This document shows positions 6,862 through 15,551 of a DNA stretch of 29,251 nt, in pieces. Made by a program: the position numbers and the translations under genes. Positions within the stretch are counted from its first letter, which is position 1. The number at the start of each line of letters is the position of its first letter. Under the pieces are notes generated by a model. It made no database searches and was not told where the DNA came from. It saw only the letters and a program-made list of their open reading frames with translations. Origin of the DNA: JBHIFB01 sp046760905 (lineage in GTDB: Bacteria; Gemmatimonadota; CAZMKB01); assembly GCA_046760905.1 (NCBI GenBank), contig JBHIFB010000026.1, positions 1 to 29,251 of the forward strand, given 5' to 3'.

Positions 6862-7917
6862 TCAGTCGCCTTTATTCTCCCCCACAACGGTCCTTTTGAC
6901 TTCACCCCAGGTGAGGTTCTCTTTGAAGAAATAGATGAGACCGACAACGGTCGTTGGAATATAGAGAACGAGATGGAAGCCAATAGAGAAAGGAAGGCTC
7001 AGATCTTTTGGTATATTATAGACCGATAATCCTTTTTCCATGAACCACTGAAATGTTCCCACGAACCCGGGGGAGGACGGAATGGCAATGCCGATGCACA
7101 CCACACTCACGACGAAATAGGGCCCGATGGGTGGTACATCGATCGAGAAGGCTCTGAGCCCGAGGTCCACTCCCCACCCAAGCAGAACCCAGTGGAGCAG
7201 GGAAAGCCAGAACACCAGGAAGATAAGCTTTTTGTCCTTCAATATATCAAGACCTTCTACGAAGGATACAAGGATGCCCTCGATCCTATGATGAAACTTC
7301 CCTGGCAGGATCCTGCTCCATCCTGACAGGATACTAACGAAGCGATCGGGCATGATAACGATAAGGACGAGAACGATAAAAAAACCGAAAAAGACCAGTG
7401 TGGCTGCAACTCCCACCTTCCTGACCCAATCTGGATAAGTATAGAGATAGAATGTTGAGATGAATATGAGGAGCAGGCAGAAAGCGTCGAACAAGCGTTC
7501 GACAGCGAGAGTAGCAAGCGCAGAACTGGCTGAGATGTTTTCCTTCTTTGATATCACATAGGCCCTCACGAACTCACCGATCCGTGCAGGGAGCACATTG
7601 TTCGCCATGAATCCGATCATCGTTGCACTGAAAAGAGGTCCGAAGCCAATCCGGGCTTTTGGGAGAAACAAGTAGTGCCACCGTACGGCCCTTATAACGA
7701 ATAGAAATAGTGAGACGACTGTGGCGGCAAAGAGAGGGAAGAAATCAACCTCCCCGAACACCCTCCTCATCTCCGACAGATGCAGCTCGGGATTCAGGAT
7801 CCTCTCCATATTCCCCTCCATGAGTCCCTCGAGCAGTTGCCGAAGATTGTGGTTGAGTATTACCAGTCCGAGGAAGAAAAAACTTATGACAAATCCCACC
7901 CACTTTTTCCAATCCAC
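6862..7917 (-). CDS. flippase-like membrane protein of the AglD/LPG-synthase TM family (UPF0104)
   Basis: The 351-residue product has about eight membrane helices and the family hallmarks: FIRAVRWHYLFLPKA early on, then MIGFMANNVLPARIGEFVRA (residues about 98-117), a loop with LATLAVERLFD, and near the end IGIAIPSSPGFVGTFQWF. These mark the lysylphosphatidylglycerol synthase transmembrane / AglD-like family, thought to move lipids or lipid-linked substrates across the inner membrane; there is no C-terminal synthetase domain here. The start is GTG at 7917, preceded by GAGGAGGA. It is followed closely by ispE. The substrate cannot be told from sequence; a lipid-linked sugar or phospholipid is typical. 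Confidence 0.85.
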   Translation of the reverse strand: MDWKKWVGFVISFFFLGLVILNHNLRQLLEGLMEGNMERILNPELHLSEMRRVFGEVDFFPLFAATVVSLFLFVIRAVRWHYLFLPKARIGFGPLFSATMIGFMANNVLPARIGEFVRAYVISKKENISASSALATLAVERLFDAFCLLLIFISTFYLYTYPDWVRKVGVAATLVFFGFFIVLVLIVIMPDRFVSILSGWSRILPGKFHHRIEGILVSFVEGLDILKDKKLIFLVFWLSLLHWVLLGWGVDLGLRAFSIDVPPIGPYFVVSVVCIGIAIPSSPGFVGTFQWFMEKGLSVYNIPKDLSLPFSIGFHLVLYIPTTVVGLIYFFKENLTWGEVKRTVVGENKGD

Positions 7918-8057
7918 GGTTAACGATCCTCCTCAAATCCATCCGATGCCGATTATCATAGAGTAAAAAGCAATTTACCGGAAGCAGCCATCACAGGCAA
8001 GGCCATTTTTGCATTTCCGATTCTAACGAATATTGTGTGTTTTCCTTTTAGTGCATC

Positions 8058-9203
8058 TCATCCGCTGCAATGTGATCGACTCGTTCCTTTTCGTTCGAGA
8101 TAGTCGCTAACGGCCATGACTGCCAGCTGCGCAATGTCTTCCTGGCTGAGCCTGGTATTTCTCCTCCCCTTCAACATATCTCCCGAGATCACCCGAAACA
8201 CTGCATTATCCATTAAGGTGAGCTCCGCTACGGCGCAGATCACCGACACAGGTTTCCCCCAGGAACTTGAAATGGATATGACCTCTGACACTGCCTTTCC
8301 CTCGAAGCTCTGCTCGTCAAATCTCCCTTCCCCGGTAAGGATTAAATCGGATCGTTTCACTCTCTCCACAAGACCGGTCGCTTCTGCTATGAATGTGCTG
8401 CCCCTGTTCAATTCGGCCCCCAAAAGAGCATTCATCACTGCGGCAATCCCCCCGGCAGAACCACCCATCTCCATCCGGGAAATATCGATTCCCGTAACAT
8501 CCTCTATCACCCTTATGACCGATTCGGCGCCGCGTTCAAGGACAGCAACATCAGACTCCCCTGCCCCCTTTTGCGGTCCGAAAATTTCAGCAACAGTTTT
8601 TTCACCACAGATCGGGGTGGTCACGTCACAGAGAACGACAAAACGACACTCATAAACTGACGGAAGGACTCCTGACGAATCCAGATCGGCTATGCGAACC
8701 GTTCCCCTTCCTCCCGATGGTACTTCATCGCCACGTTCATCGAGGAACCTGAAGCCGAGAGCTTTAGCCATTCCCACGCCGTAATCCAGGGTGGCGGTGT
8801 CTCCAAGTCCTATAAGTATGGTCCTTGCTCCGAGATCGAGCAGCTTCCTCACGACGAGGCCGAGTGGATAGGAAGTGGCGATGAGAGGATTTCTATGTTT
8901 TCGGGAAAGAAGCTCGAGACCAATTACCTTTGAAGACTCGATCAATCCCGTCGATGTCGAAGGGTTGTAGATGAAGCCTGCATCAAGCAGACCCCCGGCA
9001 GGCCCGGGCACTCTGATAAGCTCTTTTTCACCTCCCAGATAAGGTCTTAGAAGTTCAAGCGTTTCACTACCACCGTCGGCCATGGGAGACAGTTCCAGAT
9101 CCAGGCCTTCAATTTCTTGAGAGAGGGACTCGAAGCAGATCTCCCCTATTTCTCTTGCCCTGAAAGTTCCCTTGAATGAGGCCGGGGCTATGAGGCACTT
9201 CAT
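8058..9203 (-). CDS. glycerate kinase (GarK/GlxK type)
   Basis: This family phosphorylates D-glycerate with ATP, usually to 2-phosphoglycerate, feeding glycerate from glyoxylate, serine or sugar-acid breakdown into glycolysis. The 381-residue product has typical length and landmarks: IAPASFKGT at the N-terminus, SPMADGGSETLEL, LIGLGDTATLDYGVGMAKAL (family motif GGSATNDGG is modified here), EMGGSAGGIAAVM and DLILTGEGRFDEQSFEGKA, matching TGEGxxDxQTxxGK. The ATG at 9203 overlaps the TGA of the upstream pentahaem cytochrome (TGATG), so translation is probably coupled; a GTG one codon earlier is an alternative. Pairing with a cytochrome is unusual and unexplained. Confidence 0.92.
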   Translation of the reverse strand: MKCLIAPASFKGTFRAREIGEICFESLSQEIEGLDLELSPMADGGSETLELLRPYLGGEKELIRVPGPAGGLLDAGFIYNPSTSTGLIESSKVIGLELLSRKHRNPLIATSYPLGLVVRKLLDLGARTILIGLGDTATLDYGVGMAKALGFRFLDERGDEVPSGGRGTVRIADLDSSGVLPSVYECRFVVLCDVTTPICGEKTVAEIFGPQKGAGESDVAVLERGAESVIRVIEDVTGIDISRMEMGGSAGGIAAVMNALLGAELNRGSTFIAEATGLVERVKRSDLILTGEGRFDEQSFEGKAVSEVISISSSWGKPVSVICAVAELTLMDNAVFRVISGDMLKGRRNTRLSQEDIAQLAVMAVSDYLERKGTSRSHCSG

Positions 9204-10318
9204 CACTTCGCCTTTACTTCAGCGGTGGTCATGACCGGTGGCTCCGTATCTGGGAAGAAATCCTCTTCGACCATCATGCTGAACCTGTGATAGAGAAGCC
9301 TTGCTGTGGCTCTCACGACGTCCTGCCTTCCGGTTTTGAAATTGAAAACCCTTGTCTCCCCCGGAAAGATTCTCTCATCACTTACGACACTCCACCCCAG
9401 CCATGGTAGGGTGAGTCCTGTATCTGGCGAGATGGGACTCTCGACAGCGCGAGACATAACCTTCGAGGTGTCGGCAAACACCAGATCGTCGTTTGCATCA
9501 TAGGCCTTGACCTCAAGCCGGATCGACCTTATAGGAGGCCCACCCGGAACGGCATGGCCGGCCCCCGTGTTTCTCACACGGATGGTCAACACCGATTCGT
9601 AATCCCATGCCGTTTTTAATTCCATGTCGAGTGAGAGGGCCTGACGCAGCAGACCTCTATCACCCTCCAGAGGAATCAGGCGATGAACTCCCCAGCTCCT
9701 TTCACCAACCTTCCCTCGTTGGGTGTGGCAATCCAGGCAGGTGATTCCCTCTGAGCCGAAGCGACTCGATTTCCATTCGGAGTATTCGGTGTAGATCGGT
9801 ACCCCATACCTGTTGACGTAATGATGGCAGACCGCACAGAATTCAGATGTCGTGAGCCTGTCTTCCTTCCTGCAGGGATGAAGATCGGAGGGACAGTCTC
9901 CGGTAGGGCCAGCTTTTTCCTTTCCCCCTTGCGGCAGAAATTTCTTAAATCCGCTTTTCTCATCAGCCGCCATCGTATGGCACACATCACAGGTCACACC
10001 CTCTGTCGATATGGGATTGAGAAGATGTTCATCCACGGTCATTGAGGCGATTGGTGAATGACAGTCCTCACAGTGCAGGCCACCCTCGGCAGCCGTTGCT
10101 TTTATGTATCCGGCTCTCGCCGCATGGTAGATGAGATTATTCCAGCTTTTAGCGTGAGGGCCATCTTTCCACTCCCTATAAGCCTCTTCATGACAGCTCG
10201 AACATACCTCGGCGCCCTCATACTTATATTCTTCGTCTGCGGTGAGAGCCACAGGGAGGGAACATATCAGGCTCAGAATGCAAATAATGCTGAGTATCCC
10301 CGAGTTCTCGATCTTCAT
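9203..10318 (-). CDS. exported pentahaem c-type cytochrome, cytochrome c554-like with C-terminal beta domain
   Basis: The chosen ATG (10318) lies seven bases after GGAGGAA; an ATG seven codons earlier lacks such a site. The 371-residue product begins with a signal peptide (hydrophobic helix ending ...PVALTA), then five CxxCH haem sites: CSSCH, CEDCH, CDVCH, CAVCH and CLDCH, with the spacing and EVCSSCHEEAYREWKDGPHA opening of c554-type multihaem cytochromes. The final 150 residues have no haem site and look like a beta-sandwich (LTIRVRNTGAGHAVPGG). It should work in the periplasm or on the envelope in electron transfer to an unknown partner. It heads an operon with a glycerate kinase. A sigma-70-like promoter lies 60-85 bases upstream. 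Confidence 0.92.
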   Translation of the reverse strand: MKIENSGILSIICILSLICSLPVALTADEEYKYEGAEVCSSCHEEAYREWKDGPHAKSWNNLIYHAARAGYIKATAAEGGLHCEDCHSPIASMTVDEHLLNPISTEGVTCDVCHTMAADEKSGFKKFLPQGGKEKAGPTGDCPSDLHPCRKEDRLTTSEFCAVCHHYVNRYGVPIYTEYSEWKSSRFGSEGITCLDCHTQRGKVGERSWGVHRLIPLEGDRGLLRQALSLDMELKTAWDYESVLTIRVRNTGAGHAVPGGPPIRSIRLEVKAYDANDDLVFADTSKVMSRAVESPISPDTGLTLPWLGWSVVSDERIFPGETRVFNFKTGRQDVVRATARLLYHRFSMMVEEDFFPDTEPPVMTTAEVKAK

Positions 10319-10374
10319 GGATTCTTCCTCCGAAGCCATACTTGTAAATAGAACACAATGATGTTCGGCCTTTA

Positions 10375-10403
10375 ATCTAAACTTCTGGAATAGAGAAAGT
10401 CAA
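10375..10403 (-). promoter_or_regulatory. sigma-70-type promoter for the pentahaem cytochrome operon
   Basis: Minus strand TTGACT (10403-10398), 17 bases, TTAGAT (10380-10375); shifting by one gives TAGATT. Five of six and four of six bases match consensus. Transcription would start near 10368, about 50 bases before the ATG. Confidence 0.5.
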
Positions 10404-10473
10404 ATAATACAAAACAACTTCCCTGAGAAGAGGATCAGGATGAAAGCCCCTTCTTTTCTATCCAACCTGACAC

Positions 10474-10489
10474 TGGCGGTTCTCTTGCG
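10474..10489 (+). promoter_or_regulatory. sigma-54 (RpoN) type promoter for glnA
   Basis: TGGCGGTTCTCTTGCG carries TGGC and TTGC with the exact -24/-12 spacing (GG at 10475-10476, GC at 10487-10488). Mismatches are confined to the less conserved ACG and the final W. Transcription would start near 10500, 77 bases before the glnA ATG. RpoN control of glnA under nitrogen limitation is classical, which supports the call. Confidence 0.65.
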
Positions 10490-10576
10490 TAATGATTATA
10501 ATTTTCCTTATTCTATTTGATATATATTAACCGGTGATCCCATGACATTTGACCCGCCAATTGTGAGGAAGGAAAA

Positions 10577-11896
10577 ATGGAAAAGAAAGACATCCTGAGC
10601 CTGGTAAGGGAAAAAGACGTACGCTTCATCTATTTCTGGTTCACAGACATACTGGGCATACTAAAGAGCTTTGCCATCACAGACCATGAGCTTGAGAAAG
10701 CTCTCGAAGAGGGGATGGGATTCGACGGTTCATCTGTCGAGGGCTTCACGAGGATCCAGGAAAGCGACATGGTCGCATTTCCTGACCCGAACACCTTCAA
10801 GATTCTTCCGTGGAAAGTGAACGATTCACGCATCGCGCGAGTGGTATGCGATATATTGAATCCCGATGGTTCTCCGTACCAGGGGGACCCGAGGTACGTA
10901 CTGAAGAAGAACCTGAAGAAGGCAGAAGAGATGGGATATACCTATTATCTTGGTCCGGAGCTGGAATACTTCTACTTTCCAAGCTCGGACAATCCCACGC
11001 CGCTGGACACGGGAGGCTACTTCGATCTTCTTCCGCTTGACCTCGCGGTCGACCTCAGGAAGGAAACGATCAGAGTGCTAGAGGATCTGGGTATCGGTGT
11101 CGAATACAGCCATCACGAAGTGGCTCCGAGCCAGCATGAGATAGATCTCACATACACGGATGCCCTCACAATGGCAGACAACGTTATGACGTATAAGATG
11201 GTGGTGAAAAGGATCGCACATCAGAGGGGTTACTATGCCACATTCATGCCAAAGCCGATCTATGGCGTTAACGGGAGCGGCATGCACACGCACCAGTCAC
11301 TGTTTGCAGAGGGCAGGAATGCCTTCTTCGACGCAAATGGTTCCTACTACCTCTCGCACGTCGGACGGCAATTCATCGCCGGATTGATTGACCATGCCAA
11401 GGAGATAACGAGCGTGACCAATCAGTGGGTGAATTCCTACAAGCGGCTCGTGCCGGGTTATGAAGCACCGGTCTATATATGCTGGGGACAGAAGAATAGA
11501 TCGGCACTTGTAAGAGTCCCGGAATACAAACCCGGAAAGGAAAAGGCAACGAGAGTTGAGTTCAGGAGTCCGGATCCCGCCTGTAATCCATACCTTGCCT
11601 TCTCTGTAATGCTCGCTGCTGGGCTTGCCGGAATAGAGCGGGGGCGGGAGCTCCCTGAGCCGAGGGGTGACAACATATATACAATGACGGAAGAGGAAAG
11701 ACGAGCGCAAGGCATTGAATCGCTCCCCGAAGACCTCTGGGAGGCAATAAAAGTCACCGAAAAGAGCCAGCTCGTTAAGGATACTCTCGGGGAGCACATA
11801 TTCGAGCAATTCTTAAGAAGCAAGAAGATAACCTGGGAAAACTACAGGGCGCAAGTGACCCAGTACGAGATAGATACATTCCTTTCGATCCTTTAG
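10577..11896 (+). CDS. glnA: glutamine synthetase type I, alpha subtype
   Basis: The enzyme makes glutamine from glutamate, ammonia and ATP and acts as a cytoplasmic dodecamer. The 439-residue product has the length of the GSI-alpha subtype (about 440, against about 470 for GSI-beta). Landmarks are FDGSSVEGFTRIQESDM (about 49-65) with an Arg at the place of the Bacillus feedback-regulatory Arg62, GPELEYFYF, NGSGMHTHQSL, VPGYEAPVYICWGQKNRSA and RVEFRSPDPACNPYLAF. The C-terminal loop reads DNIYTMTEEE rather than the NLYDLPP adenylylation loop, so control by GlnE is not expected. GAGGAAGG precedes the ATG. A sigma-54-type promoter lies about 90-100 bases upstream, an unusual partner for an alpha-type enzyme. 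Confidence 0.97.
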   Translation: MEKKDILSLVREKDVRFIYFWFTDILGILKSFAITDHELEKALEEGMGFDGSSVEGFTRIQESDMVAFPDPNTFKILPWKVNDSRIARVVCDILNPDGSPYQGDPRYVLKKNLKKAEEMGYTYYLGPELEYFYFPSSDNPTPLDTGGYFDLLPLDLAVDLRKETIRVLEDLGIGVEYSHHEVAPSQHEIDLTYTDALTMADNVMTYKMVVKRIAHQRGYYATFMPKPIYGVNGSGMHTHQSLFAEGRNAFFDANGSYYLSHVGRQFIAGLIDHAKEITSVTNQWVNSYKRLVPGYEAPVYICWGQKNRSALVRVPEYKPGKEKATRVEFRSPDPACNPYLAFSVMLAAGLAGIERGRELPEPRGDNIYTMTEEERRAQGIESLPEDLWEAIKVTEKSQLVKDTLGEHIFEQFLRSKKITWENYRAQVTQYEIDTFLSIL

Positions 11897-11949
11897 AGAG
11901 TGCCAATTCGCCACTTAAAATCAAGTCACAGATCTAACATAGGATGAGC

Positions 11950-12972
11950 TCACCCCATAGAGCCCGGGAGAGGAGCGTTTGCCACTGCATTTAATTCTTC
12001 ATCCGAGGCTCCGCTCATTTCGTACCTGAAAAGTGCGGTCCGTGCTACCATGGCGCCGTTATCGGTACACAAGACAGGCTGAGGTACAGTGAGCTTCGCA
12101 CCGCCTTCCCTCACCATCTCCCCCATTCTCTGCCTCAGGAGCCTGTTGCAAGCGACACCCCCGACGAGAAGGAACGTGGAGACAGATCTCTCTTCCAGCG
12201 CTATCCTTCCCTTCTCAACAAGCACTTCGATTGCGGCTTCCTCGAAACTCCGGCAAATATCACGCCTGTGCTCTGTGACGAATCTTTCTCCCCTGGCTTT
12301 CACGAAGTTCACGACCGCCGTCTTCAGTCCGCTGTAACTGAAATCGTACACCTCATCTCCGACAGCCTTTAGCATCGGCCGCGGGAACTTCACGAAGTCT
12401 GGCCTCCCCCCATCGGCTTCCTTCTCGATCGAAGGGCCGCCGGGATATGGCAGGCCGAGCAGTTTCGCCACCTTATCGAATGCCTCCCCCACAGCATCGT
12501 CCCTCGTCCTGCCGAGTACTTCGTAGGTTCCCAGTTCACGACAGTGGATCAGCATGCTGTGCCCACCGGAAACGATCAGACCGAGAAAAGGAGGCTGTAC
12601 TTCGGGATCCGCCAGCAACGCAGAAAAGAGATGCGCCTCGAGATGATTAACACCCACGAGCGGAACGCGGTGGGCCATGGATAATCCCCTGGCAAAGGAA
12701 ATTCCCACAAGAAGAGATCCCACGAGACCGGGACCGCACGTGACACCTAGGACATCTATATCTCCGATCCCGACATCAGCCCTTCTCAGCGCCTCCTCAA
12801 ATACGGAGGTGATAGTCCTCACATGAGCTCTGGATGCGATCTCGGGGACGACCCCACCGAATTTTAAATGTTCGTCCTGGCTCAGGACTATGAGCGAGCG
12901 AATGTTTGCGGTACCCTCCAGAACCGCAACAGAGGTTTCATCGCAAGACGTCTCGATCCCGATAGTTATCAT
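11950..12972 (-). CDS. tsaD: tRNA N6-threonylcarbamoyladenosine transferase subunit TsaD
   Basis: TsaD (formerly Gcp) transfers the threonylcarbamoyl group from TC-AMP to A37 of ANN-decoding tRNAs, working with TsaB and TsaE in the cytoplasm. The 340-residue product has typical length and ASKHA-fold motifs: IGIETSCDETSVAVLEG at the start, the metal-binding NHLEAH (His110 and His114), GLIVSGGHSML, DVAVGEAFDKVAKLLGL-like segment (GEAFDKVAKLLGLPYPGGP), and VGGVACNRLLR. AGGAA lies ahead of the ATG. It converges on glnA with a 53-base gap in which I see no strong terminator. tsaB and tsaE are not in view. Confidence 0.97.
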   Translation of the reverse strand: MITIGIETSCDETSVAVLEGTANIRSLIVLSQDEHLKFGGVVPEIASRAHVRTITSVFEEALRRADVGIGDIDVLGVTCGPGLVGSLLVGISFARGLSMAHRVPLVGVNHLEAHLFSALLADPEVQPPFLGLIVSGGHSMLIHCRELGTYEVLGRTRDDAVGEAFDKVAKLLGLPYPGGPSIEKEADGGRPDFVKFPRPMLKAVGDEVYDFSYSGLKTAVVNFVKARGERFVTEHRRDICRSFEEAAIEVLVEKGRIALEERSVSTFLLVGGVACNRLLRQRMGEMVREGGAKLTVPQPVLCTDNGAMVARTALFRYEMSGASDEELNAVANAPLPGSMG

Positions 12973-13040
12973 ATAATCGGTTCCTATTCACGTAAAAAAC
13001 AATTCACAGATTTCCAGGGAGAAGATCCCTTATACACTGT

Positions 13041-13069
13041 ATGATATCTCACTGAGTGTAGAAATTCAA
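13041..13069 (-). promoter_or_regulatory. sigma-70-type promoter for tsaD
   Basis: Minus strand TTGAAT (13069-13064), 17 bases, TATCAT (13046-13041). The implied start near 13034 gives a leader of about 60 bases, in which AGGGATCTTCTCCCT can form a small five-base-pair hairpin of unknown meaning. Imperfect inverted arms ACACT/AGTGT flank the -10 region. Confidence 0.45.
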
Positions 13070-13204
13070 GCGGGGCTCTTGGAGAAGGCAATGGATCTCA
13101 GGGGCGTCTTTCTGCAGAAGCGAGACAGATTACTCATATTCCCGGACGGCTTTCCCGTCATATGGACATAAAGGTATCTACCAAGAGGAGAAAATCAGTA
13201 TGCC

Positions 13205-15316
13205 TCACTGGCAATCTTCCGGCTCATTCACCTGATCAAGGGAATAGACAGGTACAAGCGCATCGTGACACACCCAGCACTGATAAACTCCTTCAGTGTG
13301 TTCCTCATGAATCTCCGGTATGTCCTCCTCTTCGGGGTCCTCACCATGGCAATTTATACACTGGAATCCTGCGGTGTGCTGGGCTATATCGTAACTCCCG
13401 TGACAGGCCCAGCACTGATTCTTGCCCCTGTGTCTCTTGTGCAGCCTGAAGAGATCGCCATAATTTCTATCGTTGTGGCATCTCTGGCAAGCGCTGTCGA
13501 TTTCGAAGTCGAAGTCTCTCGGGTGCTGATGACATGCAGTGCACTCGAATTTCTTGGCATGCTTCCTGTGCTTGTTGAGCGACCAATCTTCTGGATACGT
13601 CTTATCATCGTGACAGAGCTCGCACTCAGTCGATTCATGATCGGGAATGCTCCGTCCGTGACAGGTCATGCACTGATACGGGACGGCTTTGGTCTTTTTA
13701 ACATGCCTCTTGTGGGCTTCTCTCACCTTTTCCGGATCATACGGCTCGGCTTTGTGACATATGGTGCAGTACTGGCCGGAAGGCTCGAGTTCCGGCTCTG
13801 TCGGCACTACATGGCATATGCCGCATGTCAGCTTCTTCATATGCTCTTCGTGAATTTCCTGCTCCTCGCCGATATAATCGTCCCACTCTTTATCATCATG
13901 ACAGATCCCGCATCTCATCGTATGGACCTCGACATCGTGGCAAGCGGTACAGGTAGTATTCCCATCATCGATCGCCTGGATCACAACCGGATCAGATGAC
14001 TCGTGGCATACCGCACAATCATCATCATGCTCGGGTTGGAGGTTCCTCTGATGGCATGAGGTACAATCGTTATTCTCGACCTCATGGGCACAGAAATGAT
14101 CTCCCGCATCAAGGTGGCAGTCGCCACAGAACACTTCTTCCCCTCCGATGCCTTTCTCTATGGCTTCCTGAATAATGGGGTCCTCAGATTCGTGGCAGAC
14201 TTCGCAGCCTATTCCCATGTTCTCAGTATGTTCTATCTCGACGTTGGCGTCATGGCACTCTGCGCAGGACTCATCCGGCAGCCTCGTCATGTCGTGGAAT
14301 TCGGCTGGGTCCTCATGAAGGACGTGGCAGCTCACACAGGCAATGTAGTCGGGAGATTGAAACCCGTGTACTTCAGCGTGACATGTAGCACAATCAAGCT
14401 GGCCGAATATAGGATTGTCCCGCGCATCCGGAGATAGGGAGAATCCAACCTTATTGCTGACACCAAGGTAATTGAAAACATGTATGTCATAGTTTCCCGT
14501 CTCTATATCGGGCACCTCAACGTGTATGGTAGAATCTTCCCACAGGTCGACGATTGCCTCCACGATATCGAAATCGACATGTGAATCGGGTCCAAAGTCG
14601 CCAAAATCAGCCCCCGCTATTCCAAGGGTTTCCCCTCCCTTCGTGGCAACAGGTTCGATGAAATGAATGGCTGGCATGACTGGTTCCGCTGGTACCGGAG
14701 GTGGGCTTTCGCCGCCATGGCATTGGTCACACGCTTCCCGATGTGGCGGTATGTTGTGGAGTGATAGCTCACTGTGACAGGCTTTACATCCCTTGAACGA
14801 CCACATGTTATGAGGATCATGGCACTGTGTGCAGAAGAGTTCGGCGCTGTTGTGGTGAGTGTAGGAATTCGAAGGGATATCATGACACGAACTGCAGGTA
14901 TGGAGCTCGGGGTATGGAGGTGGATCCCCGGGCGGAACTTCCTGTATATCGGTGACGAGATTCGCCTGATGGCATTCTGCGCAGAATCCATCGAAGGCTT
15001 CCTGTGTCTCATGATGAGGACTGAGGTCTCCGAGCTGTTCATGACAAACCAGGCAGTCCGTTTCGGTTATGAGATAGCCACCCGACTCTGAATGGCACGC
15101 CAGGCAATCACCCGACTGACCGGTTGCGCTCAGGTGATGTCTTTCGTACTGAATGAGCCCATGACACTCACGGCAATCAGGTTCAAGGAGGTCCTGGTAG
15201 AGGATGTCGGGGAAGCCTATATCCTGCGGCACTTCACCGAAAATCGATCCTTGAAAAACCGTAAGGCAACCAAACAGGATTATAAAGCCTGCGGTAAAAA
15301 GAACTGCGTTTCTCAT
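13205..15316 (-). CDS. exported 26-haem c-type cytochrome with an internal IPT/TIG domain
   Basis: The 703-residue product has an N-terminal signal peptide (hydrophobic residues about 5-27) and 26 CxxCH motifs. Eight lie in residues 48-200 and eighteen in residues 309-684, with many extra His that can serve as distal ligands. Between them, residues about 214-296 hold no Cys and read as an IPT/TIG immunoglobulin-like domain (IEPVATKGGETLGIAGADFG, then TIHVEVPDIETGNYDIHVFN). Such cytochromes act as wires in the periplasm or on the cell surface; the TIG module probably binds a partner, spaces two haem modules or anchors to the surface. AGGAG lies before the ATG. It is preceded by a perfect sigma-70 promoter and is probably monocistronic. 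No lipobox, membrane helix or porin partner is seen nearby. Confidence 0.95.
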   Translation of the reverse strand: MRNAVLFTAGFIILFGCLTVFQGSIFGEVPQDIGFPDILYQDLLEPDCRECHGLIQYERHHLSATGQSGDCLACHSESGGYLITETDCLVCHEQLGDLSPHHETQEAFDGFCAECHQANLVTDIQEVPPGDPPPYPELHTCSSCHDIPSNSYTHHNSAELFCTQCHDPHNMWSFKGCKACHSELSLHNIPPHREACDQCHGGESPPPVPAEPVMPAIHFIEPVATKGGETLGIAGADFGDFGPDSHVDFDIVEAIVDLWEDSTIHVEVPDIETGNYDIHVFNYLGVSNKVGFSLSPDARDNPIFGQLDCATCHAEVHGFQSPDYIACVSCHVLHEDPAEFHDMTRLPDESCAECHDANVEIEHTENMGIGCEVCHESEDPIIQEAIEKGIGGEEVFCGDCHLDAGDHFCAHEVENNDCTSCHQRNLQPEHDDDCAVCHESSDPVVIQAIDDGNTTCTACHDVEVHTMRCGICHDDKEWDDYIGEEQEIHEEHMKKLTCGICHVVPTEPELEPSGQYCTICHKAEPYDPEKVREAHKRHVKKTKAVPYQCMTCHGRSIPDHESTECELCHDDKTYPEDWSLNKHRKHAKKFECTACHQHPRDFDFEIDSACQRCHNDRNYGDLFRLHKRHRGKNQCWACHGSYDIAQHTAGFQCINCHGEDPEEEDIPEIHEEHTEGVYQCWVCHDALVPVYSLDQVNEPEDCQ

Positions 15317-15384
15317 TAGAACTCCTCCGCACCGGATTCAATATAGATCGTCAGGTATAGGTTAAATAGCTGAAGTTATATGGC

Positions 15385-15413
15385 ATTATACCATAGATTT
15401 TGAGGATTGTCAA
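15385..15413 (-). promoter_or_regulatory. perfect sigma-70 promoter for the 26-haem cytochrome
   Basis: Minus strand TTGACA (15413-15408), 17 bases, TATAAT (15390-15385), with an extended -10 TGG just before it. Transcription would start near 15378, about 60 bases before the ATG. The same TATGGTATAAT string occurs before the tetrahaem operon at about 26720. The remaining 15420-15551 stretch, back to the symporter stop, shows nothing clear. Confidence 0.85.
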
Positions 15414-15551
15414 ATCCTCGTGTGAGATCTCTGAAAGCGTCAGCTCATTCGAGTCAGTATCGTATCACCACATTTTTGTTGGGGCGAAATTTTGAATGTT
15501 ATGTTCCAGTATTAATATAAACGGCGGAAAGCATGACCAGGAAGATCCGGT

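Noticed and set aside
8116..8655. Plus-strand open frame of 179 codons
   Set aside because: Antisense to the well-supported glycerate kinase; low-complexity Ser/Thr/Pro-rich product with no motif.
11897..11949. Possible terminator between glnA and tsaD
   Set aside because: Only very short pairings (GTG/CAC) and no T-run on either strand.
13022..13169. Plus-strand open frame between tsaD and the 26-haem gene, reading MDLRGVFLQKRDRLLIFPDG in part
   Set aside because: It reads somewhat like protein, but the ATG at 13091 gives only 26 codons, there is no clear ribosome site, and the tsaD promoter overlaps its upstream part. Could be a gene relic; not enough to call.
13265..13999. Long plus-strand open frame of 244 codons
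   Set aside because: It lies fully antisense to the 26-haem cytochrome; the repeated CxxCH codons on the other strand keep this frame open. No Shine-Dalgarno or family resemblance.
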